DNA from: Methylocapsa sp. D3K7
GTDB taxonomy: Bacteria > Pseudomonadota > Alphaproteobacteria > Rhizobiales > Beijerinckiaceae
Reading direction: 5' to 3'
Assembly (NCBI RefSeq): GCF_029855125.1
Contig: NZ_CP123229.1
Location: 1,860,001-1,924,000, forward strand
DNA: 64,000 bases
The first letter of the stretch is position 1. Every line of letters starts with the position of its first letter. The notes below the pieces were generated by a model, which was not told where the DNA came from, searched no databases, and was given only the letters and a program-made list of their open reading frames with translations. Of this stretch, positions 47,863 to 57,020 are shown one piece after another. The position numbers and the translations under genes are program-made.

Positions 47863-49482
47863 TCAACTTACACCAATAGCCATAACGTTCTTGCGCGATT
47901 CTGCCAATTGATCGGCCGACAACAAGGCGCCGGACTTGAATGCGCCAACGGCCCTGGCGCCGGTAGTCACATCGAGTGCCTCGACTTTTAGGATACCATC
48001 AAGGTCGAGGGTATAGGTGACATCTATCTGGGAGTTTGCCGGCAGCGGGTTTTTGAAAACGACCTCCGCTGAGCCAATTTCCTCGCACTCGTCTGTAGGC
48101 ACGACATGCTGTTCCCCAGTCACTCTGTGCTTATTCTGCACGACATTTATAATGACGCGAGTTTGTCGATCAACAACGGTGTAAACCGCACGAGTGACAT
48201 TGATTGGCAGAGGATCATCCGCTTGAATGAGATTCATTACCTCGTCCCTGTTTTTCTCCTTATTAAATATCTCCACGCCAAAGCTTTTGGCTGAAACCGT
48301 GCTGAGGACAGCTTTGTTCAATAGGGTGACGGCCTTGGGCGTCATCCCGGTGGCGTTCGCAACTGTCTCGATGGCTTGATCCCGGCTCACTCCGGGCGTC
48401 ATTAGTCTCTCGATTTCTTCATCAATTTGATATTTGTAACCGATGAGCGCGGCCCCTTTGGCAACGATTTGATTCGGGTCCCTGCGGAGCAACTTGCACG
48501 ATGGAAATTCCTGCTTCAATCGTGCTTCTATCTGGGGCATAAACGTCGAACCACCCACCAATAAGATGGTTTCGATCAAAACCCCTTGCTCGCGGCCTCG
48601 TTCAAATAAGATCTGAGTCTCTTCAATCGTGCGGTCGAGCCGGTGACGTGTGATTTGTTCAAAGTCGGCTCGGGTCACTTCAAGGGCCACATTATGAAGG
48701 CCGTATTTGACTCTCAGTTTATAAGAATTACAGGACGAGAGAGCCATTTTGCATTTCTCGGCCTCATTCGTTAGCTCCTGCCAGATCTGCAGATCGGCGA
48801 GGAGGTCGTCAGGCGAGACGCCGGTAATCACTTGGAATTTCTGAGTGAAAAATGTCAGGAGATCGTCGTCCCAGTCCTTCCCGCCGAGATTGAGGTCGCC
48901 GACGGTCGATAGAATTGTGCCAGGTACCCGAAGCAAGGTTCCATCAAACGTGCCTCCCCCGAGATCGTAGACCATAATCGTCTGGCCTTCCAAGGCATCC
49001 ATTCCATAGGCAAAGGCGGCGGCCATAGGTTCGGGCACGACAAAGCGGACGTTCAGTCCCGCAATCGTCCCGGCTTGCCGTGTCGCCTCTTTTTCTACAT
49101 TGCCGAAATAGGCCGGACAGGTGATCACGACATCTTCGATCTTTTGACCAAGCACCTGCTCTGTATCGCCAACAACCTTTCTCAAAATCAGAGCGGAGAT
49201 ATCCTGCGGTCGGTAGTCCCTTCCATGAAGGCAACGCAACCAATTAGGTTCGCCCATGTGGCGCTTCACCGTCTGCACGACCAGATCTGGATAGACCTCG
49301 GAGGTGTCTTTGGCGATCTGACCGACGACAATGTTGTCTGCAGACTCAAAATAGACGACAGAGGGGGTGGTGAGGGCGTTTTCGGAGTTTGGGGCGACGA
49401 CTGGTCGGCCATGTTCGTCGACGTAGGCAATGCACGAGTATGTCGTTCCAAGATCTATCCCGAAGACTAGTTTCGATTCCAT
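47863..49482 (-). CDS. Divergent Hsp70 (DnaK-like) chaperone lacking the lid
   Basis: 539 aa; ATG at 49482 follows GGAGTC. ATP-binding motifs are intact: GIDLGTTYSC (8-17), VYDLGGGTFD (171-180), LLVGGSTFMP (307-316). After the nucleotide domain (to about 350), an insertion of about 45 residues (EEIERLMTPGVSRDQAIETV ... NKAVLSTVSA) replaces the conserved VLLLDV linker. A recognisable beta substrate-binding domain follows (399-510). The protein ends about 20 residues later, so the helical lid is absent. It is 29 bp downstream of a GrpE-like gene. Substrate and cochaperone use are unknown. Confidence 0.9.
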   Translation of the reverse strand: MESKLVFGIDLGTTYSCIAYVDEHGRPVVAPNSENALTTPSVVYFESADNIVVGQIAKDTSEVYPDLVVQTVKRHMGEPNWLRCLHGRDYRPQDISALILRKVVGDTEQVLGQKIEDVVITCPAYFGNVEKEATRQAGTIAGLNVRFVVPEPMAAAFAYGMDALEGQTIMVYDLGGGTFDGTLLRVPGTILSTVGDLNLGGKDWDDDLLTFFTQKFQVITGVSPDDLLADLQIWQELTNEAEKCKMALSSCNSYKLRVKYGLHNVALEVTRADFEQITRHRLDRTIEETQILFERGREQGVLIETILLVGGSTFMPQIEARLKQEFPSCKLLRRDPNQIVAKGAALIGYKYQIDEEIERLMTPGVSRDQAIETVANATGMTPKAVTLLNKAVLSTVSAKSFGVEIFNKEKNRDEVMNLIQADDPLPINVTRAVYTVVDRQTRVIINVVQNKHRVTGEQHVVPTDECEEIGSAEVVFKNPLPANSQIDVTYTLDLDGILKVEALDVTTGARAVGAFKSGALLSADQLAESRKNVMAIGVS

Positions 49483-49511
49483 CAGAGACTCCATTCGGGT
49501 GTCTAACCTGG

Positions 49512-50174
49512 TCAGGACTTCGGTTCGTCAGCACCGGAGCAAGTGGCTGAGTAAATCTTGACCTTCTCCTTGCTCAGCACGGTCGAGCCCAGCTCAAATC
49601 CGGGTTGCGCGGTCTCGGCAACGCGACCTGCTAACGCTAAATTCGATGTTTCCACAGTCCCGACAGAAGACTGTCGCCGCACATCGAATTGCTCACCGAC
49701 AGCAGTCAGGAACATCTCGACCCCCCGCGCTGCGAGGATATCGGCAATCTCGTCGCGAAAATTATCAAAGAAGCCGATAATCCGTTCAGCTGTTAGCTTG
49801 GTTGGATCCTCCTGCGAGATTCCGATGATTAGACGGCCGGCACCAGCGTGCAGCTTGATCATGGCGGCGATTAAGGGCTGCGCGGCTTTCAGGAGCAAGT
49901 CGCTTTTATAGCCTTGAAGCTCTTCATGTAGACGATCGATCTGTTTTTCTTTGAAGTTGTCAAACGCGAGCTTTTGATTGAAGGCATCGAGCAACCGCGC
50001 TTCCAAATGCGACAGCAGCGCGGACAAATCATCCTGAGAATTCGGTGCGCTATCTGCCTCACTGTCGCTCTCCTCGTCGATTACGACAGACGATGACGGG
50101 TTAGAAAAGATGGCGGCGTCATTTACGACCTCCTTAGAACCTGTTTCCGTACTATCCAGATCTGGACGCTTCAT
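49512..50174 (-). CDS. GrpE-like nucleotide exchange factor
   Basis: 220 aa. Acidic Ser/Asp-rich N-terminus (about 1-50), coiled-coil segment FDNFKEKQIDRLHEELQGYK (71-90) and continuing helix to about 110, as in GrpE. The C-terminal part AQPGFELGSTVLSKEKVKIY corresponds to the GrpE beta domain. Similarity is weak overall, so a dedicated exchange factor for the neighbouring Hsp70 is inferred mainly from the operon. The first ATG (50174) lacks a strong ribosome-binding site. Confidence 0.75.
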   Translation of the reverse strand: MKRPDLDSTETGSKEVVNDAAIFSNPSSSVVIDEESDSEADSAPNSQDDLSALLSHLEARLLDAFNQKLAFDNFKEKQIDRLHEELQGYKSDLLLKAAQPLIAAMIKLHAGAGRLIIGISQEDPTKLTAERIIGFFDNFRDEIADILAARGVEMFLTAVGEQFDVRRQSSVGTVETSNLALAGRVAETAQPGFELGSTVLSKEKVKIYSATCSGADEPKS

Positions 50175-50336
50175 AGCGGGCAAGGAAAAGTTCCCTCATG
50201 AGGCATGAGAACGCAATGTTAGAGGCTCGTGGTAAGCTTGGGTCTGCCGCTCGTGTGACGCCGAGACCGGCCATAGGTAAACCGCACGATCGGCCTCAGG
50301 TCTGCAGGCGCGAACGAGCCTGCTTGCGCACAAGAC

Positions 50337-50924
50337 TTACCTATTTGTTGCCGCCCTGATCGCGGTTTCAATCGGCTCGAAAAACGTTTTGACGAGGCCG
50401 GCTCGGAATTCGGCCATTTTCATCGAAAAGGCCATGAAGCTCGCGTAAGACGCCTTGGCATGTTCCGACTGAACCTGAATGGCGTTTTCGAATGTCGTCG
50501 CACCCAACAGTTTTGTAACGAAAGAAGAATGGTTCTCCAGCGACTGTCTCGAATAATCGCTCGCTTCGGCGGCGATCGCTTGGAGCGTATCGAGATAAGA
50601 CGAGGTGGCAGAGGGATTTGACTCGAGTTGCTCCGTGCCAATTTTTTGGACGGCCACGGCATCAACGTTGCTCTCAGTTCTTACATCTTGTCTTACGAGT
50701 TGCTCGGTCTCAGTCCCGGCATATTCCCTCATCTCCACCGCTTCCGTTTCGTTGGTTTTGGCAACGGTTTCTTTCACAGCCGAATCATCTATCGCGGCCA
50801 CAGTCACTTCGCCCTCATTGGGTTTAGCCCTCGCCTCGCTCGTCTTAGACCTGGGAATTGCTCTGGCCCGGGGCCTGGGATTGTCTTTGGCCTCAGCCTG
50901 TTTGTCGACCTCTGCCTTGGCCAT
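50337..50924 (-). CDS. Phasin family protein with long N-terminal extension (195 aa)
   Basis: Granule-surface protein. Residues about 1-105 are Lys/Ala/Glu/Thr-rich and probably disordered. The phasin domain follows (SSYLDTLQAIAAEASDYSRQ ... SFVTKLLGATTFENAIQVQS), ending FFEPIETAIRAATNR. It shares its domain pattern with the next phasin, suggesting duplication. AGGGAAA precedes the ATG. Known phasins coat polyhydroxyalkanoate granules and can act as chaperones. Confidence 0.88.
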   Translation of the reverse strand: MAKAEVDKQAEAKDNPRPRARAIPRSKTSEARAKPNEGEVTVAAIDDSAVKETVAKTNETEAVEMREYAGTETEQLVRQDVRTESNVDAVAVQKIGTEQLESNPSATSSYLDTLQAIAAEASDYSRQSLENHSSFVTKLLGATTFENAIQVQSEHAKASYASFMAFSMKMAEFRAGLVKTFFEPIETAIRAATNR

Positions 50925-51187
50925 AGCATTTTTCCCTATTCATTGCTGAAGTCTGCGAGCCGAATCAGCTCGCAGAACATATTCGTTTGGCACACGAGTC
51001 ATATGACCAGCCAAGAAATGGACAGGTGCCCAGCAGAGTGCTGCCAAAAGAGACAACTATCCGGGCAGCAAGTTCCCCCCAATGTGGCCGGAGAAGTCTA
51101 AGCCCCTCAGTTTGCCGATACGGGTCAACTCCGGTCTGAGACTTTTGTGTTCGAGATTGGGCTCCGCCCTACTTCGGTAGCCGCAGC
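50925..51187. other. Gap between the two phasin genes
   Basis: 263 bp; nothing recognisable beyond probable promoter space for the longer phasin gene. Confidence 0.3.
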
Positions 51188-51529
51188 CTACTCTTTGACG
51201 GCTTGCACCTTGGTGATCGCCGTTTCGATGGGTTTGAATGCCTCTTTGGCCAAGTTGGAATAGAGTTCACCCGTTTTCGTTACATACCCAACGAGCCCCT
51301 CGAAAAACGTCTTGGCATACTCGGACTGAATCTGAATGGCGCTTTCGAAAGACTTTGCGCCGAGCAACTTTTCAAAGAAAGCGGAACCGTTCTCGATCGA
51401 CTTTTTCGAGTAGTCGCTCGATTCTGCGGCGATCGTCTGCCAGCTATTGGCAAGGGAAGAGGTCGACTTGGCCACGGCCTCAAGGTGCTCTTTGCCGAAT
51501 TTCTGGAAACCATCAAACAAGTAGGCCAT
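51188..51529 (-). CDS. Phasin (113 aa)
   Basis: Single-domain phasin: FQKFGKEHLEAVAKSTSSLA, SSDYSKKSIENGSAFFEKLL, GAKSFESAIQIQSEYAKTFF and KEAFKPIETAITKV. All-helical, no signal. CGGAG lies upstream of the ATG. Size and sequence are typical of rhizobial PhaP proteins, which cover poly-3-hydroxybutyrate granules and limit their size. Confidence 0.92.
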   Translation of the reverse strand: MAYLFDGFQKFGKEHLEAVAKSTSSLANSWQTIAAESSDYSKKSIENGSAFFEKLLGAKSFESAIQIQSEYAKTFFEGLVGYVTKTGELYSNLAKEAFKPIETAITKVQAVKE

Positions 51530-52244
51530 TTAAACTCCGTTGATCTGTGGATGCGGCGGCCGTCTCTGGCTCGACGCGGCTCATCTAGGAACGTGATTTT
51601 GGGTCACTCTTTGGCTTATCCTGCAGTGCACAATCACGTCAACCGGACATTGCGTCGCAACAAAAAATCCGCGGCACAAAAGTTCTGTGACATTGCCAAA
51701 TAGTGACGCGTATCGTTGAATTCTTGCACGTAAACGTAAGCACCAGCCCGAGCCGTGGGCGACACGCAAACAGGCGGACCGTAGCGCTTCATCTAAGAAT
51801 TCGAAATGCGCGCTCAAGTCTCTGTCTCAGTGCCACCTGAGCACGTAACAAAGTCCGGCTTACGCAGCAGTGACGCAGCGCCAATGCCCGGAAGGCTCGG
51901 TGGATTCTCGCTGAGGGGAGAAAGTGTACGACGTTGAAAGAGCTTTTTCATGTCTCGGCCGGTTTGCATCACGCCATAATGGAAGAACTCTTCCATCCTC
52001 TGGGAGGTCCCATCCGCGCCGACGTACGAGAACGTGGCGCGCTTCGTCGCTAGTCTTGATGCGGCGTGGCTGGTAAAACCCGAGTCAAACGCGCAAGGCC
52101 GATGTGGACCCGATCTGAGTCCACACGTCGTGTGAACAGCCGCATCATGAGGCCGAACACACGAAAGCGCCTGATCACATGTCCGAACCCGAAGAAAAAA
52201 CTTGCATCCAAAGGGGGCCACACAGGATTGACACGCCCTTGCAG
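51530..52244. other. 715-bp region without a supportable gene
   Basis: A leftward frame of 166 codons spans 51814-52314. It overlaps the phaB end, has no ribosome-binding site and a Cys/Arg/His-rich composition typical of chance frames, although its middle part reads protein-like (GTSQRMEEFFHYGVMQTGRD). It may be a decayed gene; I assign nothing. Confidence 0.4.
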
Positions 52245-52982
52245 CTACTGCATGTGTTGGCCGCCGTTGATCGCGATATTGGCACCGGTCACGAACGCCG
52301 CCTCGTCCGAGCATAGGTAGATGATAAGACCTGCAATTTCTTCGGGCTTGCCGAGGCGTCCAAGCGGGATCTGTGGCAGAATCTTCGTATCGAGCACATC
52401 CTTCGGGATCGCCATGACCATCTTGGTGCCGATGTACCCAGGCGAGATGGTGTTGACGGTAACCCCTTTGCGCGCAACCTCGAGCGCCAACGCCTTGGTG
52501 AAGCCGTGCATTCCGGCCTTCGCGGCTGAATAGTTGGTTTGTCCGAATGCCCCCTTTGAGCCATTTACCGAGGATACGTTGACGACACGCCCCCAGCCGC
52601 GGTCGACCATGCCATCCATGACCTGTTTGGTCATGTTGAAGACCGAGTCGAGATTGGTGCGTATGACCAAATCCCAGTCGCCCTTACTCATTTTCTTGAA
52701 CGTGGTGTCGCGGGTTATACCCGCGTTGTTGACCAGAATATCAACGGGTCCGACTTCTTCGGCAATCCGTGCGACGCACTCCTTGCAGGAATCGAAATCC
52801 GCTACGTCGACCGGGTAAGCACTGAATTCGCGACCGCTGGCCTTGTGTTCGGAGATCCAGTCCTTTGCTTTCGTATTGCTCGGCGAATGGGTGACCACAA
52901 CCCGGTAGCCGGCCGCGTGCATTTTCGCGCTGATCGAATCGCCAAGCCCGCCCATTCCACCCGTGATTACTGCAACGCGCAT
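52245..52982 (-). CDS. phaB: Acetoacetyl-CoA reductase (PhaB)
   Basis: NADPH-dependent reductase (245 aa) making (R)-3-hydroxybutyryl-CoA, the monomer of polyhydroxybutyrate. SDR motifs: TGGMGGLG at the N-terminus, NNAG, catalytic Ser in VVNVSSVNGSKG, YSAAK, and the PhaB-type MVDRGWGRVVNVSS. GGGAGGAT precedes the ATG. A FabG-like role is the alternative, but the two phasins downstream support PhaB. No phaA or phaC is in the window. Confidence 0.92.
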   Translation of the reverse strand: MRVAVITGGMGGLGDSISAKMHAAGYRVVVTHSPSNTKAKDWISEHKASGREFSAYPVDVADFDSCKECVARIAEEVGPVDILVNNAGITRDTTFKKMSKGDWDLVIRTNLDSVFNMTKQVMDGMVDRGWGRVVNVSSVNGSKGAFGQTNYSAAKAGMHGFTKALALEVARKGVTVNTISPGYIGTKMVMAIPKDVLDTKILPQIPLGRLGKPEEIAGLIIYLCSDEAAFVTGANIAINGGQHMQ

Positions 52983-53139
52983 GAATATCCTCCCTGTCTT
53001 ATTGCCGAAGCCAATTAGTCATGAACTTGCGGTCAGGGCATTGTCATGTCTGGATGGGGACCGCTGATCAAGGGTTATTTTGTGGCGTTGCGTTTGATCG
53101 TGGGGAAGGTCATGTCGATGAGGGGCTTGACGCCATTGC

Positions 53140-53253
53140 TGAAAATATCGGTCTTTTCGGCGTCACATAAGACGTTTGGGCGCAGGTAAGCGCCGTTTAA
53201 GTCCGGGGAAAATCCGGGGACAGGTTTTTCTAGTTCTCCGCCGCCCTGTGCCG
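53140..53253 (+). repeat. tRNA-linked repeat, copy C (no tRNA fragment)
   Basis: GGTCTTTTCGGCGTCACATA, GACGTTTGGGCGCAGGTAAG, CGCCGTTTAAG, GGGGAAAATCCGGGGACA, then TTTTTCTAG and CCCTGTGCCG shared with copy A. Unlike the other copies no tRNA 3' end precedes it (53041-53139 is unrelated). Confidence 0.9.
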
Positions 53254-53332
53254 GAAAAGCCGAAAGTTATCGCCTCGCTTTCGGGGCCAGGCACCAAAGT
53301 CGGAATTGCAAGCAAAAACGCGTTGACGTAGC

Positions 53333-53701
53333 TCAAATCCAAGGAATGTTGTCCGGGGTCATCGTGAGCCAGAGGCGGGGTGCATTTAGCTCTGCCTCGC
53401 TTGGAGAGACGGCGTCGGGGTCGCATCCAACTCCCCACTTTTCGCGTTTATGGGCGCTGTCGTCTGCAGTGGCGTCGTAAGTCATTCTGCCGGTTGTGGG
53501 GTCTGGTGTCCAAATAGTGTTAATAGCTGCACGCCTTTTGCGAATCGCTCGCTCGATGCGAATACACAGGTCGAGATCAATCAGGCCCGCCATCCAAAGT
53601 TCAAATACATCCTTAGCCAATATCCTATCTTTTTCGTCCAACCGGCGGTGCCATTCTGCTCTGTCGTACAAATTTCGCGCTTTTCGCTTCGTCGGCCTCA
53701 T
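53333..53701 (-). CDS. Hypothetical protein (122 aa)
   Basis: ATG at 53701 with GGAG 8 bases upstream. Basic N-terminal third (MRPTKRKARNLYDRAEWHRR), a helical centre (DVFELWMAGLIDLDLCIRIE) and a polar C-terminal part (TIWTPDPTTGRMTYDATADD). No signal or membrane helix. Family unknown; the composition fits a small cytosolic accessory protein. Confidence 0.55.
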   Translation of the reverse strand: MRPTKRKARNLYDRAEWHRRLDEKDRILAKDVFELWMAGLIDLDLCIRIERAIRKRRAAINTIWTPDPTTGRMTYDATADDSAHKREKWGVGCDPDAVSPSEAELNAPRLWLTMTPDNIPWI

Positions 53702-54348
53702 AACTCATACTCCAGTGCGCGTGCGGCCTAACCCCCCAACTCCGCGCGCAAAAAGCCAATTGAGCAAGACGCAGGGCCGATTCAGTTAAGGATTTGATCT
53801 GACTCGGCGCGGGTTTTTCGGTAGTTGCGCTCGGGCGGCTGGGTTTGAATGTAACGAACCACTACGGCGAAGAGCACGTGAACCGGGTCCCAGCCCGATA
53901 AGCGGCATTGACGATTTACGATTCTGTTTCAAATGAAACCACTGTAGCAGCTAGCAGCCGCGTCAATGCCACATTCAACGGCTTGATATCTTCCGCCAAT
54001 GCTTATGGCAGTTCGTGATTTCACCGGCGGTCCGGATTTGGCAGACCGGAATTGGCTACCAAATCACATGACCTCGTCGCGGTCGTCGGCAAAAGTGTTG
54101 AGGATCGGTGAGCGCCAATCTGTGATTCAGTTATCTTTTCACGTTCTTCAACATCGGCATCGCAGCAGGCGGTGTCAGCCATCGCGATCTTCCGAATAGG
54201 CATTCGGCCATCATGGTAAAGTCCGGTCAATAAATTGCTGTCGCGCTACGCGACAGCTAGTTCTGGTGATCGGAGAAGGCTCTTTGCGGGATTGAACATT
54301 ATCAACTTTCGCGGCTTAACCAGTCCGATCCGCATGGTTTGGCGCTGC
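53702..54348. other. Region without a supportable gene
   Basis: 650 bp. Short frames on both strands lack ribosome-binding sites and family resemblance. No IS ends or repeats were recognised. Confidence 0.4.
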
Positions 54349-54618
54349 TCAATCTGCGAGCACCCACCGACCGAAAAAATAGAGGCTCGCAGCAGCGCCA
54401 ATCGCTAAAACAGCTCCAAGAGGCGTGCCAACGAAACTGGCGATTTCAAGAATCTCACCCAATACTGTTACTCCCGAAGTTGTCTCGATAGCCGTCGCGG
54501 ACGATTTTCCTCGGGCTAGACGGCGAAGCAACGAGGCCACCGTTAAAATGTGGTAAATTGCTGCACTGCGCAAGAAAAAAAGGAAAGCAACAACTTCGAG
54601 TAACCAGAAAATACCCAA
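54349..54618 (-). CDS. Possible two-helix membrane peptide (89 aa)
   Basis: Only a TTG start (54618) is available and no clear ribosome-binding site. The translation has two convincing hydrophobic helices (WLLEVVAFLFFLRSAAIY and TPLGAVLAIGAAASLYFFGR) separated by a Ser/Thr-rich linker, which is why I list it. It could equally be a truncated gene. Confidence 0.3.
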   Translation of the reverse strand: MGIFWLLEVVAFLFFLRSAAIYHILTVASLLRRLARGKSSATAIETTSGVTVLGEILEIASFVGTPLGAVLAIGAAASLYFFGRWVLAD

Positions 54619-55058
54619 GAATCACTAAGCTAAGATCAAGCAATTTTCGCTCTAAACCTAGGAAAACACGCGCCTTGTGCATTGCGGCATCACGCCACAG
54701 CCGGCCGGTGTAGATGGAGGCGGCCTGAGGAATAAACTTCGATCTCGAAAAAGCTGGACCGCTTCGCGCCAGACGCGGCCCTCTCGCATCAATCCGCTTC
54801 AGCGTCCTGGCACAATCCCCATCCCTAATTTTTGACTCAACGAATTGTCTTTCGGCATCCCATTTTTGCCCGATCGTGGATCACTCGATTATTGAGGAAA
54901 AGCGAGTCGGTCTCGCGTCGAAGCTAGGGCGCAACAAAGTTACATAGCCCTCAAATCTGATCGTTCTCCGCTACCGGCTTAGCTGTTTTCCATGCGTCAC
55001 CGATCCGCAACCTCGCTTGGCCAACCGAAGGCGGGGACACAGGCATCGACGATTGTGG
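54619..55058. other. Gap containing one copy of the TTCGATCTCGAA element
   Basis: 440 bp; apart from the dispersed repeat at 54726-54751 nothing is recognisable. Confidence 0.4.
54726..54751 (+). repeat. Dispersed 25-bp element, copy 1
   Basis: TGAGGAATAAAC followed by TTCGATCTCGAA and AA. The core TTCGA-TC-TCGAA is an inverted repeat. It is identical over 24 bases to copy 2 near the IS3 remnant. Confidence 0.7.
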
Positions 55059-55313
55059 TTACTTCTGTTTGATAATGATTTCGACGGAGACATTTGGCCC
55101 GAGATCAACACCCTCAGGAGCATGATGTTCCGCAAACCAATGCCCAACACCCCGCTCAACCTCGCTGACAAAATCGATGTCGCGCTCCTCAGCCAAGTGT
55201 CCGAGATCGCAAACGAGGTCCGCAAGGGCGTGTTCGTCAACGGTGCCGCAGCGCTGCTGAAAAACGGCAAGCGCCTCGGCGGCAGAGGCGATGTGTTTGG
55301 TTTTGTCGAGCAT
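55059..55313 (-). CDS. Hypothetical protein (84 aa)
   Basis: ATG at 55313 follows a strong AGGAGG at 6 bases. Acidic helical protein: MLDKTKHIASAAEALAVFQQ, ADLVCDLGHLAEERDIDF, then a beta-like end VSVEIIIKQK. The frame has no repeats or membrane segments. Similar short acidic proteins are common on rhizobial mobile elements, but I cannot name this one. Confidence 0.65.
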   Translation of the reverse strand: MLDKTKHIASAAEALAVFQQRCGTVDEHALADLVCDLGHLAEERDIDFVSEVERGVGHWFAEHHAPEGVDLGPNVSVEIIIKQK

Positions 55314-55921
55314 GGCGTCCTCCTGATTACACAACCGCTCACGCGACAGGGGGTTTCACCTTCCATAATTTTGGAGCGTTGAGACCAGAGCGCCAAGAGC
55401 GCCGCCCCAAACACGCTAAGGACCGCCTTTAATGTTTTGGGCGGCGCGGGGCGGGGTTGACGTTTAGGCCTCTAGGGCGGTGTCCGCGCGCATGTCGCTG
55501 GCTTCATCTTCCCATTACGGGGCATTGCTTTTCTCCCGGGGTTGATAGGGTCGTCTATGCCGCGATAGGGGCGATCATACTACTTCTTGTCGTATCCTGG
55601 TTCAGGCGAGCTTGATCGCACCGCAGCGCATTGGGCGTGAAGTATTTAGCTCGAAGGTTAGAGCTGGCCTGACAAATTTGGACAGAGGGATTGTGTGTCG
55701 ATGTTGCCCAAATTCCGTTCCAACCTTCGCGGTGCATCATGAGCAATCGCCTGAATGAAATCAAAATGCGCGCCGGAGAGGATACACTGGTATTGGCGCA
55801 ACCAGGATCGCGCCCTATAATGATATCAGGAATACGCCGGGTTCGCTTCGGGACTCTCTAAAGTTGGGCAAGAAGTTATTCCGTTTCCACGTTCTCTCTG
55901 CTTCGATTTTGCGAGATAGCG
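55314..55921. other. Region without a supportable gene
   Basis: 608 bp. One leftward 69-codon frame (55555-55764) has no ribosome-binding site and no family resemblance. No repeats recognised. Confidence 0.4.
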
Positions 55922-56338
55922 ATGAACTCACCATCCATCTCACCAAAGAATACTCGGAGCACCAAGGGCTTAGAGCCGATCAGTATGGCTGCAGTCTGTT
56001 TACTTTTCCTTGGTTTCTTAGGCTATATGGGATTTAAGAACTTGCCTGCGGACTATAGAGCGGGCGGCTATGCGACCATGAATGCGGTCGTAGGGGAATG
56101 GCAGGCGGCCGGACGCCCATGGCACATCTCATTTCGAACGGACAAGACGATGGGCATGAGCTCCAAGTCAGGGAACATGGAACCAGGTACGTTTCAGCTT
56201 TGGACCGAAGGAAATGTCATAATCAAGATGAAGAACGGCAGGGAATATTCGGCGACGTTTCGCGAGCTCACGCCAAACCAATTTGACCTCATTGACTCGG
56301 AGAACGGGGCCGTGACGGTCTTTAAGAGAGTGCCCTAG
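55922..56338 (+). CDS. Membrane-anchored hypothetical protein (138 aa)
   Basis: ATG at 55922. One N-terminal helix (SMAAVCLLFLGFLGYMGF, residues about 21-38) anchors a small extracytoplasmic beta-rich domain (RPWHISFRTDKTMGMSS, GTFQLWTEGNVIIKMKNGRE, FDLIDSENGAVTVFKRV). The alternating strand pattern resembles a lipocalin-like or META-like small barrel, which is a guess. It lies 34 bp upstream of the permuted NlpC/P60-like gene, so the two may form an operon. Confidence 0.6.
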   Translation: MNSPSISPKNTRSTKGLEPISMAAVCLLFLGFLGYMGFKNLPADYRAGGYATMNAVVGEWQAAGRPWHISFRTDKTMGMSSKSGNMEPGTFQLWTEGNVIIKMKNGREYSATFRELTPNQFDLIDSENGAVTVFKRVP

Positions 56339-56372
56339 CGCCATTCGGCCGGAGACACGTCAGTTCGGAAAA

Positions 56373-57002
56373 TTGTTGAATTGCAGCAATCTCCAACCCG
56401 GAGACTTTCTGCTGTCTCAAACGCTCGACAAGGACGCAATTTCATCACTGATCGAAAAGGTGCAAAGGGATGGGGGCTATGCTGCCGATGATGGCAAGTG
56501 GAGCCACGCTATGTATCTCGGTGATCAGGAAAACGTTGTCGAGGCGACATTCGACGATATTCATTCCGGGGTAAGTGTTCGAATTACCAGCATCGATGAG
56601 TATAGCGACGGACGTTATGCGCTCAGATTCCGACGGCCGCGCAAAGTAACATCCGAATCCGACGGCTGGAAATTGTGCGTTCGCGCCCTCAGTCGCCTGT
56701 GCCAGCCTTACGCCTTCGCACAAGCGGCGAAATTGTGGTGGGATGTTGTCATTCGAAAAAGTGGATTTTATTCAGGAAGAAATCAGCGCACGACATCCGA
56801 AGCCGTCATATGTTCGACGCTCTACGCCGACTCATATAACGAGGCCTTTCGTTCGTCCAGCATGCTTGCCTATGTGTTCGATCGGAGATCCTTCATGCCG
56901 CGCATATTGGTTCTGACAGCAAACAGCAAGACGACGCCAATGCGTTTGGCTGCTGAAATTCAGGAAATGAGGACCTCCCTGGCACTTCGCCAAGCACCAT
57001 GA
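56373..57002 (+). CDS. Permuted NlpC/P60-like (YiiX-type) protein (209 aa)
   Basis: LQPGDFLLSQ at the N-terminus, the histidine motif KWSHAMYLGDQENVVEATFD (around residue 43) and a later cysteine motif VICSTLYADSYNEAF (around 147) match the circularly permuted papain-like fold, in which His precedes Cys. Such enzymes cleave or ligate amide or ester bonds in peptidoglycan or lipids. No signal peptide is visible. The start is TTG at 56373 with GGAG about 20 bases upstream, so the N-terminus is uncertain. Confidence 0.65.
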   Translation: MLNCSNLQPGDFLLSQTLDKDAISSLIEKVQRDGGYAADDGKWSHAMYLGDQENVVEATFDDIHSGVSVRITSIDEYSDGRYALRFRRPRKVTSESDGWKLCVRALSRLCQPYAFAQAAKLWWDVVIRKSGFYSGRNQRTTSEAVICSTLYADSYNEAFRSSSMLAYVFDRRSFMPRILVLTANSKTTPMRLAAEIQEMRTSLALRQAP

Positions 57003-57020
57003 CCTCATTGCCCTAAAAAC

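Noticed and set aside
47863..50174. The Hsp70/GrpE pair as the housekeeping dnaK-grpE
   Set aside because: The lid is missing, the linker is replaced, the exchange factor is very divergent, and no dnaJ or hrcA is nearby.
51814..52314. Leftward 166-codon ORF as a pha gene
   Set aside because: It overlaps phaB, lacks a ribosome-binding site, and its composition looks like chance sequence.
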